Below, one piece after another: positions 10,871-22,355 of a stretch of 64,000 bases of DNA. The stretch comes from Megascapheus bottae (lineage: Eukaryota > Chordata > Mammalia > Rodentia > Geomyidae). The notes under the pieces are model-generated. The model saw only the letters and a list, made by a program, of their open reading frames with translations. It was not told the origin of the DNA and did no database searches. The stretch is taken from assembly GCA_024803745.1 (NCBI GenBank), contig JANJXV010000037.1, positions 7,155,501 to 7,219,500 on the forward strand, read 5' to 3'. The position numbers and the translations under genes are program-made. The first letter of the stretch is position 1. Every line of letters begins with the position of its first letter.

Positions 10871-11640
10871 ATCATTTTGCATATTTTTAAATAATGTATT
10901 AGGGGCTATTATTTCCAAGCCCCCTAATAATTTAAATGCAAAAAGATATGCCTTAGCTTTAGAAATTCTTTATTTTCTCTCTACATATTTGTTTATATAA
11001 TATATTTCCCCTATTAAATCACATGTTCCTTGAATACAGACTTATTACCATCTCCATAGTGTTCAGTAAGCAGCCTGAAATGTTATCATACTTACTGTGT
11101 TACGTAATTGAAGGTTATTACACAAAGATAGATATTAAACAGATTCACTCATACTAAATATGCTCTCCTTTCTTGTTCTGCATCCACAGCTTATCTCTAG
11201 GGTACAAAAAGTGTTACTAGTTGATTACCATACCATTCTATTTCCCTTGTCTTTTTGTTCTCTTTCCCATCTCTTTTTCATCTATATTTGATAAGTTCAC
11301 CCAAACTGGACTGAGTCTAGTTTAAACATCTAACACTAAATAGTCTTTCAGTTCTCATTAGAAAAAAAATTTCCATCTTATATACCAAAATAGAAGAAAC
11401 CTCAAGCAATAATTTAATTATTTAAATTAGTTGCAGAGTTTGGTACGTTTTCTATTTTTTTTAGCTAAAAGTTTATTGAAAAATAAAAAAAGAGGAAAGC
11501 CAAACTGTAACTTACTGCATTACCCAAGCCAAATAACAACTGTGGAAAGCAATGTGGTTCCTAGAGCAATAAATGAATGGTTTCACCCCTCTTGAGTCTT
11601 GGAAACTGTACCCACCCCTGCCAGGAAGGCTTAAAAGAAT
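10871..11640. other. No recognised feature
   Basis: Very AT-rich, apparently unique. No landmark of a repeat or gene seen. Confidence 0.4.
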
Positions 11641-11644
11641 AAGT

Positions 11645-11770
11645 CTGTATTTCATTTCACTGTACTGAACTCCTTGAGGGTAAAGTCTATTCTTGATCCA
11701 TCTTTATATTCTAGAAGATTATTTGGCACATAGTGAATGTTCAGTAAGTTCTTCTTAAATTAAATTGGGT
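11645..11770 (+). repeat. L2 3'-end, sense
   Basis: Clear L2 terminus pattern: gaactccttgagggtaaagtc, then ggcacatagtgaatgttcag and taagttcttcttaaatt. Confidence 0.75.
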
Positions 11771-13180
11771 TTTTGCAAACTTTACACATATTTGCAATAT
11801 ATGTTTCTATACATATGTACAGTGTATAATTATCTTAGATAGACGTCCTAAATGGGAAAGCTATGTCTTATATCTTTCAAATGAACTCTAAAATACATAT
11901 TATACCCAGCTACTTAAGAGAATTCCACCTAGTATGTGCTCTGGTTTATATTACCCTACATGGAAACAAGCTTTTATACTACCTCTGAGATTTTTTTGAT
12001 TAAGATATTTAGATTCAATATTTAGATAAAATGATCCATGATTATATGTAACTAATGTATATGTTATATTCAAACCAGGATTGAAGATGGCCTTACTTGG
12101 ACTTACTTAGCAGAAACATAGTCTACCTTTTCAGCTAATGGGGTCTCCATTGCCCCATGCTGAAGTGAGTATGTTCTCACAGTGGGGATTGTGGTTCTGC
12201 CTAGATGGCCTCCTCCTGCCTCTCATTTTAGCCTTGGTGGACAATTCAAACCCACAATGTCTGACAGAGGTAGCAGTGATAGAGCACAAGAGGGTATCCC
12301 ATGATGCTAAAAGGCCCAAGTGCATTTTTAAGGAAATGGTTGCTGGCTGTTGGGGATTGATGGAAGTTGTGGAATGGTATATATTGAGAATATCAGAAAT
12401 ACCACTGTCACCTAGAAGAATGACCTACAGTCTGAAGCAATTATGGCCCAGACGAAAATAAGAACTCCGAGGAATTGAACTGGGACAGCAAATGTGAGTT
12501 CATACCACAGTGACATACTTTAACAGCTCTTTACTGAGCCAGTTTCATAAGAATCCACAGCCTTGGGATATGCTTTGTTTAGAATATGAAGCTTTTAAAT
12601 TTCTTCCATTTTAGAATTACTTTCAAATTTCAGGAATGAAGAAACCCAGGAGAAATCTCCTCCTACCATCTTATCTAAATTACCTTTGCAACTGGGAAAG
12701 TTTAATTGGAGGAACACTTGAGCCAGTTAAAACTCACCCATAATTATACCACTTTCCCTCAAATTTCATCCTTAGCCTAGGGAGCAAACTCTCCACCCAC
12801 CCAGCCCCCCAGCTCTCTCAGACTGGAGCCAGACCAGCTGCACACTTCTCCATATGCCTTGTGGACCCACACTGGCTGAACCCAAGTGTGCTCCCTTTCC
12901 ACCAACACCTAATGTAGCTCTTTGGCACTTAATAAATACTAAGCACTATCAAACACACTTTTAGGGAAAAGTTTGGAAGTAAGTTGCCTCATTTTCAAGC
13001 AGCTGCTTGAGAGCCGGACATTTTGCAAAACCTGAATGGACTTGTTAATAAAAATAAATGATTCCATGTGTTTCAGGAAATTCTTTCAATGTTAGTTTCA
13101 AAGTCACATGCCCAAGAAAATAGCTCCCTTAATAAGAGGGAATAACTTGATTTTTTTATTAAATGATGGTGAAATCCATC
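11771..13180. other. No recognised feature
   Basis: No repeat recognised. A 107-codon plus-strand frame (12138-12461) overlaps a 64-codon minus-strand frame; neither resembles a known protein. 12780-12900 is somewhat GC-richer. Confidence 0.4.
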
Positions 13181-13189
13181 TGCATATTC

Positions 13190-13755
13190 CACAAATGTCT
13201 GAGCACCTACCACATTTTCTGTCTGTCTGAAGCCTTGAGATGATGGTGTTGAAAGGCGGATAATCAGGAAAAAAACAACAGCAACAACAACAAAAAACTA
13301 GGTATCTAAAATACCAGGAGCTACACAGTGTACAAAGGTGAAGAAAATAGATAAAGGGGATAAAAAGTAATAGCAAATGCTGTTTTGTAAGGGATTGATG
13401 ACATCTCAGAAGAGGTGACTTTCAAGTAAGTACAAGGCATATGAATATCCAGAGTTCTTGGTGGCTGGAAGATTGAGCCCAAGGCCTTCACATGAGCAGG
13501 TACAGTCACAGTGGACCAGAGAATAGGAAAAATACAAAGAAAGGTAATGAGTGTGTGAGTTTAGAAGACAGTAGGAAGAAAAGTCTTGTGCTGATGAACA
13601 TTTTGGTTATGTAAGTGTGAGAGGAAGTTACTAAAAGTCCAGTAAAGCATTACTAGAGGAAACTTTGAATAAGATACTGACAAACAATATTGCCAATCCA
13701 CGACTTTTATGTTGAGGCAAAAACAGGCTAGGTATTGAGGGTCCTTCACAATTTA
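13190..13755 (-). repeat. Long L2 relic, antisense
   Basis: Follows the antisense L2 order: gagcacctaccacatttt, an aggagctacacagtg-like stretch, cagaagaggtgactttcaag, then ggaagattgagcccaaggcc and aatgagtgtgtgag. Diverged but collinear over more than 500 bp, so it is not a gene despite several open frames. Confidence 0.7.
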
Positions 13756-13770
13756 GCACATCTAAAAGTG

Positions 13771-13771
<1 letters not shown>

Positions 13772-13814
<43 letters not shown>
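13772..13814. repeat. (CA)n microsatellite
   Basis: About 21 pure CA units. Confidence 0.97.
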
Positions 13815-13816
<2 letters not shown>

Positions 13817-14635
13817 AAGTACATGAACAGACAGACATGTAAAAGAATGTCAAGTCCAAAGGATAAGTGAGCACTGGAATTGCTTGCATGAAAATTATTT
13901 TCCATTTCCAGGTGACTTGGAATCTGAATTTTTTGCAATCTTATTCATAAACATAGATTTAAAAAGCTAACAAATCCAATGTTGCAGTGTATAACTCAAA
14001 ATTTGAGCTACTCCCCAACTGCACATCAGTTCAAACTGATAAAAAAAATCTAATAATGTAGTTCACCGTATCAATGAAAGGAGAAAAGACATCTGAGTTC
14101 TGTCATAGATCAGAAAAAAAATGTTTCCATAAGCTTCAAAAATCAGCTGTAATAAAAAAAATCTCTTAGCAAAGTTGGGATGGAAAGGGGCCATCCAATC
14201 TAGGAAATGGAATTCATTATAAAATTAGAGCAATCATGACATATAGTAGACACATATTGTAAGAATTCCCATTAAAATCTGGATTAAGGTTATGATAACG
14301 TCTCTCATCACTGAAATAATGTGTCAGTGATTCTAGTCAGAATACAAAGAAGAGAAAACAGAAAAATAAAAAAAGTTATATAAATAAGCACCAGGAACAG
14401 AAGAAATGAAACTCTAGCACTCACAATTAATACCGTTTTCTCACATGGACAGCAAACAAAACATCTTCAAATTCCTGAAATGAATATAAGTTTGGTAATG
14501 TTTTAAATGTAAGATCAACATATATAAGAAATTTGAATCTAGCTATCAGTCATAAGCAATGAGAAACTTTATAACTTCAAAAGGATATCCTTAGGATAGC
14601 AACTTAAAAAAATAATTCTCCAAAGAAAAATTCCA
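13815..14635. other. No recognised feature
   Basis: AT-rich sequence without a recognised repeat or credible frame. Confidence 0.4.
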
Positions 14636-14636
14636 T

Positions 14637-14750
14637 TGAATGCCAGTGGCTCACATCTGTCATCTTGGCTACTCAGGAGGCTGAGATCTGAGGATCACAG
14701 TTCAAAGCCAACCAGGGCAGAAAAGTCAGTGAGATGTTTGAGTCATTTGA
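14637..14750 (+). mobile_element. B1 half of a SINE, sense, truncated
   Basis: gccagtggctcacatctgtc, ctactcaggaggctgagatctgagg (14668-14692) and gttcaaagcca. The right half is missing. Confidence 0.8.
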
Positions 14751-14774
14751 AAGGTATTTGAAAAGCGCTGGAGC

Positions 14775-15075
14775 AATACGAGTGTGTCGAGCACTGTGCC
14801 ACGTGGCAGAAATGTAAGTGGCTCTACAGCACTCACAGGTCAGTGGACAAGACTAGTGTCCAGGCAAATGATCACTACAGAGCAGGTCAGGCTTAACAGA
14901 AGTAATATTAGAGACAGACCAGGGATGAGTTATGTTTGAGAGGGTCAGGGAAAGGACACACAAAGTTAAAGATACTTGTAATGACTGTCTTAGGAATTTT
15001 CCAGTCAACAGAGAAGGAATTGGCAGGACTTGCCAAGCAGAGGGAACAGGATGAAGGCAGGAAAAGGTATTGAGG
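14775..15075 (-). repeat. L2 relic, antisense
   Basis: Collinear with antisense L2: gagcactgtgcca, gagagggtcagggaaagg, ttaggaattttccagtc, then cagagggaacaggatgaagg and a gaggccctga end. Confidence 0.7.
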
Positions 15076-15835
15076 CCCTGATAGCCCCCGCCCCACTCTC
15101 ATCATCTACATACACTCAATGGAATGGCTGAAAATGTCATAACCATTGCACCCCCCGATCTTTCCCACCTCTCTCACTGCTCCCCAGATTTCTAAGGAGC
15201 TCTTTTCTGGCCTGAAATGTCTAATTCATAATCCTCTTTCACTCACTTCCCATGGGTCTATCTCCTGCTTCTATTCTAATAGAACCTTGCCCCCTAATTT
15301 AATAAGCTACTTGCTGTATTCTTCTTTCACCAAATAGTCATCCAAGTAATTCTACTATTTTTGCAAAATAATAAGCAGATAATGGAGTTGGAACTCAGCA
15401 CACATGCTTGAAATGGACAGCCTTTGCTTACATGAAGGGAACTGCTTTCAGATTGTGTTCTGAAGGAAACCTGCTTTATTGGTGGTTTTCTTTTATTGTA
15501 TGACATCACAGTGAAGTAAATGGCCATTGTCTAGCCAACAGGGAGGCCAAAACGGAAAAAAAAATCTGTAAAACTTGGCCTCTGGGATAAACTCCACCCA
15601 ATGTGCTTCAAAACATTACAGAATACCCACCTTGTGTGCTTCAAATTCCCTGGGTAAGAATTAATGGACATTTCTTGTTTTGTGGAGGTTTTGGTACCAA
15701 TGTCCCAATGTATCTCTCAGCTGTGCTTTTGACATTTATTTTCATATCTAATTGAGCAAGCTCTTCCTCCACTTATGGTATTCCTTCAACAGAAGTTTGA
15801 GTAAGTTTTATCATATTCTTTCAAAAACTAATGAG
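15076..15835. other. No recognised feature
   Basis: Apparently unique sequence with short frames on both strands. I cannot assign it. Confidence 0.4.
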
Positions 15836-15837
15836 CA

Positions 15838-15925
15838 GAGCTTGGAGATGTCCCTCAGTGGCCCCGTTCACATTTAGCACAGTTAAGGGCCTGGTTCAAC
15901 CCTCAACACCATACACAGAAAAAAA
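15838..15925 (+). repeat. Diverged ID-like monomer, sense
   Basis: gagatgtccctcagtggccc, then gcctggttcaaccctcaaca and an A-rich end. Weak tRNA-type layout, an old ID relative. Confidence 0.45.
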
Positions 15926-15937
15926 TAATCTCAGTAG

Positions 15938-16134
15938 AATTTTTTTTCCCAGTCCTGGGCCTTGAACCCAGGGCCTGGGCACTGTCCTTGGGCATTCTCA
16001 AGGCTAGTGCTCTACCACTTGAGCCACATAACCACTTCTGGCTTTGTCTGTGTATGTGGTACTGATGAATCAAATCCAGGGCTTCGTGCATGTTAGGTAA
16101 GTACTCTTACTACCAGGCTACACTCCCAGCCTTG
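15938..16134 (-). mobile_element. ID-like dimeric SINE, antisense
   Basis: Antisense right monomer (cccagtcctgggccttgaac, ctctaccacttgagccac) and left ID monomer (gtggtactgatgaatcaaat, accaggctacactcccagcc). Confidence 0.88.
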
Positions 16135-16651
16135 TTTTAATCATCTAATGTTTTGTTGTTGGAATCTGTGCAATTTTCTGGATGAGTGGCCATATATGTA
16201 ATTGAAGACAGTTTTCTCTCCTACTTCCTCTGTTAGTCAGCTCTCACAAAGTCTTGTTCTGATAACAGTTTCTAAAACTCAGCAATTTATAATGACAAAA
16301 AATGTATTTCTCACTCTAGAGTGCTAAATGCATGTTGCTGCAGATCTGCTCTGTGTATTTCCTAAATCTGCCTCTAAACTGGAGAAACAGGAACACCCCC
16401 TCCTCAGAGTAGAGGAGACCATGGGATGCCAGCAAACCAACAGTATGGCTGCTAAAGCCTCCACTCAGAACTGATATGTAGCCAAAGCTACTCATATTCG
16501 TCACCCCTAAACAAAACCCCTGCTTAAGCCTAGTAACAATAGAATTAGAAATGTCCGCTTCCCGGTGGAAAGCTCTACAAATCCAATCACAATGTCTAGA
16601 GAAATGTAACTGTACAACTAAGATGACCTGACTGGACATAAGAATATATCA

Positions 16652-16838
16652 TTAGCCAGTGTTGGTGACATAGTCCTGTAATCCTACCACCTCAGGAGGC
16701 TGAGACCTGTGGTTCGAAGCCAGCCTGGGCAGGAAAGTCTGTGAAACTCTTATCTCTAATAAACTGTTCAGAAAAAGTCACATGATAAAGTGCTAACCTT
16801 GAGTTCAAAGCCCACGGACTGGCAAAAGAAAAAAAATA
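16652..16838 (+). mobile_element. B1-dID-type SINE, sense, diverged
   Basis: gtcctgtaatcctaccacct, gccagcctgggcaggaaagt, actcttatctctaat, then gagttcaaagcccacgg and an A-rich tail. A CA/TA microsatellite follows. Confidence 0.85.
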
Positions 16839-16922
16839 CATGCACCCACATATAGGGGTACACACACCCACACACACATATAATACATATAGTATATATG
16901 TCTGCATATGTGTGTATATATG

Positions 16923-16956
<34 letters not shown>

Positions 16957-16962
16957 ACACAC
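16839..16962. repeat. CA/TA microsatellite block
   Basis: Interrupted CA and ATAC units, then pure TA at 16926-16952. Probably expanded from the tail of the preceding SINE. Confidence 0.9.
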
Positions 16963-16967
16963 TCACT

Positions 16968-17285
16968 CTTGCTGGGTGCCCATAGCTCATACCTGTCACC
17001 AAGCTACATGGCAAGCTGAGATTGGGGGAAAATCATAATTTCAGGCCAACATAAGGCAGAAAAGGTCATGAGATCCCATCTCAACAGAAACAACTGGATG
17101 CGGTTGTGCATGCTAATTATTGTGGATGCAGTGGGAACTGTAAATAGGTGGATTTCAGTCCAAGTTGGTCCTAGAAAATAAGTGAATCAAAAATAATCTG
17201 CCAAAACCAATTAGAGCAAACAAAAAGGGTTGAAGGTATGGGCTCAAGTGATAGATCATTTATCAAGCCTGAAGTAAAAAACTAT
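16968..17285 (+). mobile_element. Composite SINE: B1 + second B1-like unit + ID-like end
   Basis: First unit gctgggtgcccatagctcat ... aggccaacataaggcagaaa. A second B1-like unit follows (gcggttgtgcatgctaatta ... ggtggatttcagtccaagtt). Then gggctcaagtgatagatcat with a tRNA-like layout. Longer and more diverged than the other SINEs; compare 40435-40715. Confidence 0.55.
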
Positions 17286-17294
17286 TGCAGAAAG

Positions 17295-17528
17295 GAGCCA
17301 GGCGAGGTGGCTCACACCAGTAATCCTAGCTACTCAAGAGGGTGAGATCTGAGGATTGCAGTTCAAAGCCAGCCCCTGCACTAAAGACTCTTATCTCTAA
17401 TTAATCTCTAGAAAAGGGGAAGTGGGGCTGTGGTTCCAGGGGTAGGGCAATAGCCTTGAGCTGAAGAGATCAGGGACAGGATAGCACCCAGGCCGAGTTC
17501 AACCTCTATCACACACACACACACACAA
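17295..17528 (+). mobile_element. B1-dID-type SINE, sense
   Basis: gagccaggcgaggtggctca, taatcctagctactcaagag, right half with gagctgaagagatcagggac and gagttcaacctct. The tail has become (CA)n at about 17511-17527. Confidence 0.9.
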
Positions 17529-17539
17529 ATTATTGCAGG

Positions 17540-17570
17540 AAGGCAGGCAGGAAGGAAGGAAGGAAGGAAA
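17540..17570. repeat. (AAGG)n short tandem repeat
   Basis: aggcaggcaggaaggaagga pattern just after the SINE tail. Confidence 0.9.
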
Positions 17571-18265
17571 GTTAGTTAAGAAAAATATACACTACCATCC
17601 CTGCTAATCTGGGTTTTTGTCTTTCCTTGAAATTTAGCCAAGACTTCTTAGGCAACAAAAGGCATCTTTGTCTTATGTCCTAAAGGGACTCATCTAAGGC
17701 TTTCTCACTTAATATTGAACTCACCTTTATCAAGTTAAAAAACTTCACAGTTTCTAAGTATGGTCATAATTTGTGTTGAACTTTATCAAGCATATTTTTT
17801 TGATTGATAAAATCTGCGCATTAGTCGCCACACATAAATGGGTTCTCTCTTTTGAGACAACCTTTTACGTGGTGTAAGATAAGGCCTCCTTGAAGCAAGT
17901 TAGTTTTAAATCAACAATTGAATCAGCTAATATCTTATGCTGTGTACATGTCAATAATCAAAATTAGCTTACTATTTTCCTTTATGTGTTTATCTAATTT
18001 TGGGATAAGGTATGCACATTGCATAAAACTATATCTTAGAATTTTTCTTTTTCTATGGTCCCAAATAACTTTTATAAAACTAAAAAAAAAATAATTAGTC
18101 CTTTAAAGGTTAGGAATTCCTAATGAAGTCATCTAAGATCTTTTGGGAAGGGCAAGTCATTTCAAGGTATCTGATGTAATATAAATATGGGTATAAATAT
18201 GATGTTTTCAAGTTATCCATTTCTCTTTAAAATGATTTTATTATCTCTAAGCAGTTTATGAACAC
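17571..18265. other. No recognised feature
   Basis: AT-rich, apparently unique; possibly very old L1, but no landmark is convincing. Confidence 0.35.
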
Positions 18266-18289
18266 AATGCATCTTGATAACATTGTTTC

Positions 18290-18410
18290 ATGTTGGCTTT
18301 TTTATTTTTTAATTTCATTTATTTCTTTTATTATCGGGGTATAGAGTGGTTACAGTTACATTCTCCAGGTAGTTAGGTGCATTATTTCTCATACCATCTT
18401 GATAACTTTT
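18290..18410 (-). mobile_element. L1 3' end, antisense
   Basis: T-rich start, then gagtggttacagttacattc and ccaggtagttaggtgcatta, the antisense L1 3'-end pattern of this genome. Confidence 0.65.
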
Positions 18411-18454
18411 ATGCCAGTTCTTGACATATTACCTTTTGTTCTAGAAATTTATCT

Positions 18455-18590
18455 TGTTTTAACATTTTTAAAGTCAAGGTAATATATAGAGGGGTTACAG
18501 TTACATTTGCCAGGTAGTAGGTATATTACTTCTCACACAATTGCTACCCCTTCTGTTTTTGTCCCCATTGAATTTATCATTTTAACAGTG
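18455..18590 (-). mobile_element. L1 3' end, antisense (second copy)
   Basis: atatagaggggttacagtta, then gccaggtagtaggtatatta and a pyrimidine-rich stretch. A separate insertion or duplicate of the copy about 150 bp upstream. Confidence 0.65.
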
Positions 18591-19030
18591 TCTTTTAACT
18601 TACTTCTCCTTGCTTAAAGCCTGATCAAAGAAACCTCTGGGTGAGGGGGATTGCAGTGTGTATGGGACAAGGCTCTGAAGTTAGATATGTTGTGATAGTT
18701 CATAAACAATGATAATTAAACAGGCACTGCTAATGAACAGAAATGTACCAAACTCTTAAATTATTTTAAGAGTCTGAACAGTATATCCTGTCAATATTCT
18801 TTCTTGTAATCAGAAACAACCTATTTGTTTTGTACTAAAATTAATCTATAAAATATACCTGATTTCAGACATGATTTTCAACCCTCCATGTCCCAGCGAG
18901 ATGGGTATTTGGTGGATCCATGTTCAGATCTGTTTTCTTAGGTGTAGAATTATTTGTAAATAGGCAGAGCTATTCAGGAGGGCTGGGGGGAGGGGGAGGA
19001 TTATAATCTGTCCATAGCCCAGAAGCTCCC
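18591..19030. other. No recognised feature
   Basis: Apparently unique; a short G-rich run lies at about 18983-19001. Confidence 0.4.
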
Positions 19031-19034
19031 TTGC

Positions 19035-19266
19035 ACATTCAATATTTTATTTTTTTTTTATTTTTGCCAGTCCTTGGTCTTGAACTCAGGGCCTGAGCAC
19101 TGTCCTTGGGCTTTCTCAAAGCTAGAGCTCTGCCACTTGAACCACAGCACTACTTCCAGCTTTTTTTTTCTATGTGTGTGGTACCAAGGAATCGAACCTA
19201 CGTCTTTGTACATGCTAGGCAAGCACTCTACCACTAGGCCAAACGCCTGGCCCAACATTCAATATT
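19035..19266 (-). mobile_element. ID-like dimeric SINE, antisense, with target duplication
   Basis: Antisense right monomer (gccagtccttggtcttgaac) and left ID monomer (ccaaggaatcgaacctacg, ccactaggccaaacgcctgg). Flanked by acattcaatatt at 19035-19046 and 19255-19266, a 12-bp target duplication. Inserted beside an antisense L1 3' end. Confidence 0.88.
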
Positions 19267-19452
19267 CTTTTTCATATATTTTTTATTGTAATTAATAGAA
19301 GGGTTACATGATATTTGACAGATAGAAGATGCATTAATTCACATATAAACACCTGGCCCAACATTCAATATTCTTTTTCATATATTTTTATTGTAATTAA
19401 TAGAAGGGTTACATGATATTTGACAGATAGAAGGTGCATTAATTCACATATA
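19241..19452. repeat. 106-bp tandem duplication across SINE/L1 junction
   Basis: 19241-19346 and 19347-19452 are nearly identical, differing by one T in a T-run, one A/G change near the end and one early G/A change. Each copy holds the last bases of the SINE, its target repeat and about 75 bp of antisense L1 3' end. Confidence 0.93.
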
Positions 19453-19472
19453 TTGATACCCTTTCACATAAA
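19268..19472 (-). mobile_element. L1 3' end, antisense, partly duplicated
   Basis: Complement of the young L1 3' terminus at 10.08-10.15 kb: tattgtaattaatagaaggg, ttacatgatatttgacagat, then tgcattaattcacatat and ttgataccctttcacat. The first part appears twice because of the tandem duplication. Confidence 0.88.
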
Positions 19473-20005
19473 TAACAAACAATAAGACTACCTGGCTCTG
19501 TGGGATTGATACCAATTTATTTTCTGTAAAGGACATTTTAATAATGCCAGCTCTGGGTACATTTCGTTTATTTGCAATTGAACTCTTGGCACATGATCTG
19601 TTTGTTCTGCTTGTCTTTTTCTTGCCTTTATGCTCTTTTAAAGTATGGGTTTTATTAAACAGCGTGTATTTCACTTAAGGCTTCGAAAATGTACTTTTTG
19701 AAAGAAAAAAAATTTTCTTGTGGCAAGTGGTGGCTTCTTTCTGCTTGGTCTTTTCATTGTGTGGTATGTGGGCCCAAAGTACTCAAAGAAGCTGTTTTCC
19801 TCAGAGAAATCTGTGAGACAACACAAATTAAATTAAATCCAGTAACTGAATAAACATAGCCAAACCAGTTCAGTTAGTTCACCTACATTTTAAGATGAGT
19901 GAAAGAGGCAAGGGAAAGGATGTGTGGAGAGATTGTTACCATTCTCTCCTTTCTACATGTCCTTACTGGCTTCAGGTTGTTGTGAGATGAAAGTCAGTTA
20001 GCAGT
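19473..20005. other. No recognised feature
   Basis: A 76-codon minus-strand frame (19444-19674), lysine- and serine-rich, runs out of the L1 end into this segment. It could be a scrap of a processed pseudogene, but I recognise no parent. Confidence 0.3.
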
Positions 20006-20009
20006 TTAG

Positions 20010-20248
20010 TAAGCCAGGTGATTGATGGTGGCTCATTCCTGTAATCCTAGCTACTGAGACCTGAGAATCATGGTTCAGAGCTAGCCCATGCAGGAAAGTC
20101 TGTGAGATTCTTGCTTTTCTTCAATTAACCAGAAGAAAAGACTTGGAGGTGTGTGTGACTCAAGTGGTAGAGTTTTAGACTTGAGCGAAAAAGCCAAGTG
20201 AAAGCTCAAGCCATGCAGTTCAATTCTGCATACAGGCCCAAGTGTGCA
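20010..20248 (+). mobile_element. B1-dID-type SINE, sense
   Basis: gatggtggctcattcctgta, gtcagagctagcccatgcag-like centre, gtgactcaagtggtagagtt, and a diverged right end. Its tail runs into (CA)n. Confidence 0.85.
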
Positions 20249-20314
20249 CAACACATACACACACACACACACACAGACACCACCACCACCATCACCACCA
20301 CTACCAGCACCACC
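20249..20314. repeat. (CA)n then (CAC/CCA)n microsatellite
   Basis: CA units to about 20276, then cac/cca trinucleotides. Confidence 0.92.
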
Positions 20315-20483
20315 AAATTAGTTAGAAGAGCTTTTCAGTTTTAGTCACAACAGATTCTCAGAGACTATAGGTTATATATATGAATACATATCCCTACATC
20401 TTCTGTTTTCCTGCACCAGCATCCCACTGGGTGAAAGGACTGAACTCTAACTCTTTAATAGTCAGATAATATTCTACAGTAGT

Positions 20484-20741
20484 AAAAGTACATCCTTGTA
20501 ACCAGGCAAGATGGCTCATGCCTGTAATCCTAGCTAGTCAGGAGGCTAAGATCTGAGGATCAAGGTTCAAAGCCAGCCTGGGCACAAAAGGACCTGAGAC
20601 TCTTATCTCCAATTAACCTCTGGAAAACAGAAGGTGGGCTTGACTAAAGGATAGGACAGTAACCTTGAGCTGAAGAGCTCAGGGACAACACCCATGCCTA
20701 GTTCAAGCCCCATGACCCACAAAAAAAAAGTACATCCTTGT
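20484..20741 (+). mobile_element. B1-dID-type SINE, sense, with perfect target duplication
   Basis: Element at about 20500-20725: atggctcatgcctgtaatcc, actcttatctccaattaacc, gagctgaagagctcaggga, gttcaagccccatgaccc, A-tail. Flanked by a perfect 16-bp duplication (aaaagtacatccttgt) at 20484-20499 and 20726-20741. Its left edge (agt/aaaag) fits L1-type endonuclease cutting. Confidence 0.95.
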
Positions 20742-20839
20742 TAATCAGCAGTACCCTGTCAGTGGGCATTCTTGTTGACTTCGGATTTTACTATTATAAA
20801 TGCTACAGCAGCATCCTGTCCTCCTCACTACTTCAAGGC

Positions 20840-21020
20840 AGGAAGGACACCAGTGCTCACATTTGTAATACCAACTACTCAACTGGCTGAGATCTGAGGA
20901 TTGTGGCTTGAAGCAAGCCCAGATAGGAAAATCCTTGAGACCCTCACCTCCAAGTCAAGAAAGAGCTCAAAGCCCTGACTTCATGCCCAAGTACTGGCAT
21001 TAAAAAAAGAAAGAAAGAAA
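20840..21020 (+). mobile_element. B1-dID-type SINE, sense, shortened
   Basis: ccagtgctcacatttgtaat, gctgagatctgaggattgtg, a shortened linker and right half, and an A-rich tail at 21001-21021. Confidence 0.75.
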
Positions 21021-21735
21021 AAATACAAGGAAGCCAGATTTTCCCTTCCCCTTATAATCAGAAACATGATTATGTAAATTCCCCTACCCAGACCCTTCTC
21101 AGACAACATGATTCTCCATGCCACCTTCACATTCTCATTCTCTTCTTCAGTCTTGCCCCTGTCAGGCTGGACAAACCAGATCAAAAGTCACTCTAAGCCC
21201 CAGGTACAATTGGCTGGCAGCCAAGATGCTGAATCCAAAGCCCTGGAGACACAGTCATGCTGTAAGCATGCTCCCATCATGATTCAGGTGTGAGAATTAA
21301 GGTGTGACAAAAATGTGACAGCTAGCCATCTGGCAAAGACTTAGCACCTCTTCTAGAACAACTTAGGCATGGATACCAGGGAACTGTAGCTTTGGCCTGT
21401 TATAGAAACTCACCTCTAATAAGGATACCTTGTATTGGCAAATAGGCCTCTCTCCATGGTCAGATTCTCTTTGCTCTGTTTTATATTGTTATGGGATTTT
21501 CTGCTGAGTTAAGTGACAATGTGATCACTGAGTCCCACGTTGTAGAACTTAGCTGTTTTGCTTGTTTCTCTGAAACACTAGAGCCATCCACCTTTAGCCA
21601 GGTGATTTGTGTTATAAAGGCGATTTCAAATGTCCCCCTGAAGTTCACACAAGCTTTACCAGTTCCCATAAGGTATACAAGGTATAGAAATGAACATACT
21701 CTGACCTTTGTTTTGTTTGTTCATTTGTTTGTTTG
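21021..21735. other. No recognised feature
   Basis: Apparently unique. Opposing frames at 21481-21669 and 21491-21751 overlap almost fully, as expected by chance. Confidence 0.4.
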
Positions 21736-21737
21736 TT

Positions 21738-21953
21738 GTTACAGGGCTTGAACTCAGGGCCTTGGTGCTGCCTTTGAGATCTTTGGCTAAAGGCTAGCCT
21801 TTGAGCCACAGCTCCACTTTCAGTTTTTGAGTGGTTAATTGGAGATGAGTCTCATAGGGACTTCTCTGCCTGGGCTGGCTTTGAACCATGATTCTCAAAT
21901 CTCAACTTCCTGATTGCCTAGGATTTCAGGCAAGAACCACCAGCACCCAGCCA
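21738..21953 (-). mobile_element. B1-dID-type SINE, antisense
   Basis: agggcttgaactcagggcct, agccacagctccactttcag, ggttaattggagatgagtct, gggctggctttgaaccatga, then tgcctaggatttcaggcaag. Near full length. Confidence 0.9.
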
Positions 21954-21989
21954 CTCTGAGCTTTTATGCTCCTGGAGTTGTTCAAATAC

Positions 21990-22155
21990 TGACAATCTTC
22001 CTGGAAGTCCAGAAATTGTTGTCACTATTTACAGATAAAAAGCCACAGAGGAAAATTCTCCCAAGGTCACTTAGCTAGTTAGAAGTTAAGTAGAAATTGA
22101 AACACAAATTTATCTGAATGCAAAACCTTAGTCCCTTCTTCATCCTCACCCAGAG
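21990..22155 (-). repeat. MIR, antisense
   Basis: Core pattern of antisense MIR: ctatttacagataaaaagcc, cacagaggaaaattctccca, aggtcacttagctagttaga, then a diverged end. Confidence 0.75.
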
Positions 22156-22284
22156 GACCTAAAATGCCAATAACCCAACATGTACGTCATCCTATGTATT
22201 GGTTCTAGCAAACTAGAAGACAAATGCTCTGTACATGCCTAATGCAAGCAGCAGCTTGTAAACACAATGATGCTATGGGAAGGT

Positions 22285-22355
22285 AGTGATAACAACTTTG
22301 ATTTATTGGCATACTTCATGACAAGCCAACCACTTTGCTCAGCACTTTATATTCT
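22285..22355 (-). repeat. Possible MIR/L2 fragment, antisense
   Basis: tgatttattggcatacttca ... ctttgctcagcactttatat resembles the outer part of antisense MIR or L2. Confidence 0.35.

Noticed and set aside
12138..12461. 107-codon plus-strand frame
   Set aside because: No recognisable domain and overlapped by an antisense frame. No splice or promoter context.
19444..19674. 76-codon lysine-rich minus frame, possible processed pseudogene
   Set aside because: It continues into L1 3' UTR sequence and I can name no parent gene. A protein search would decide.
20281..20314. CRISPR-like or minisatellite array
   Set aside because: It is a plain CAC trinucleotide repeat. No array of spaced repeats exists anywhere in the window.
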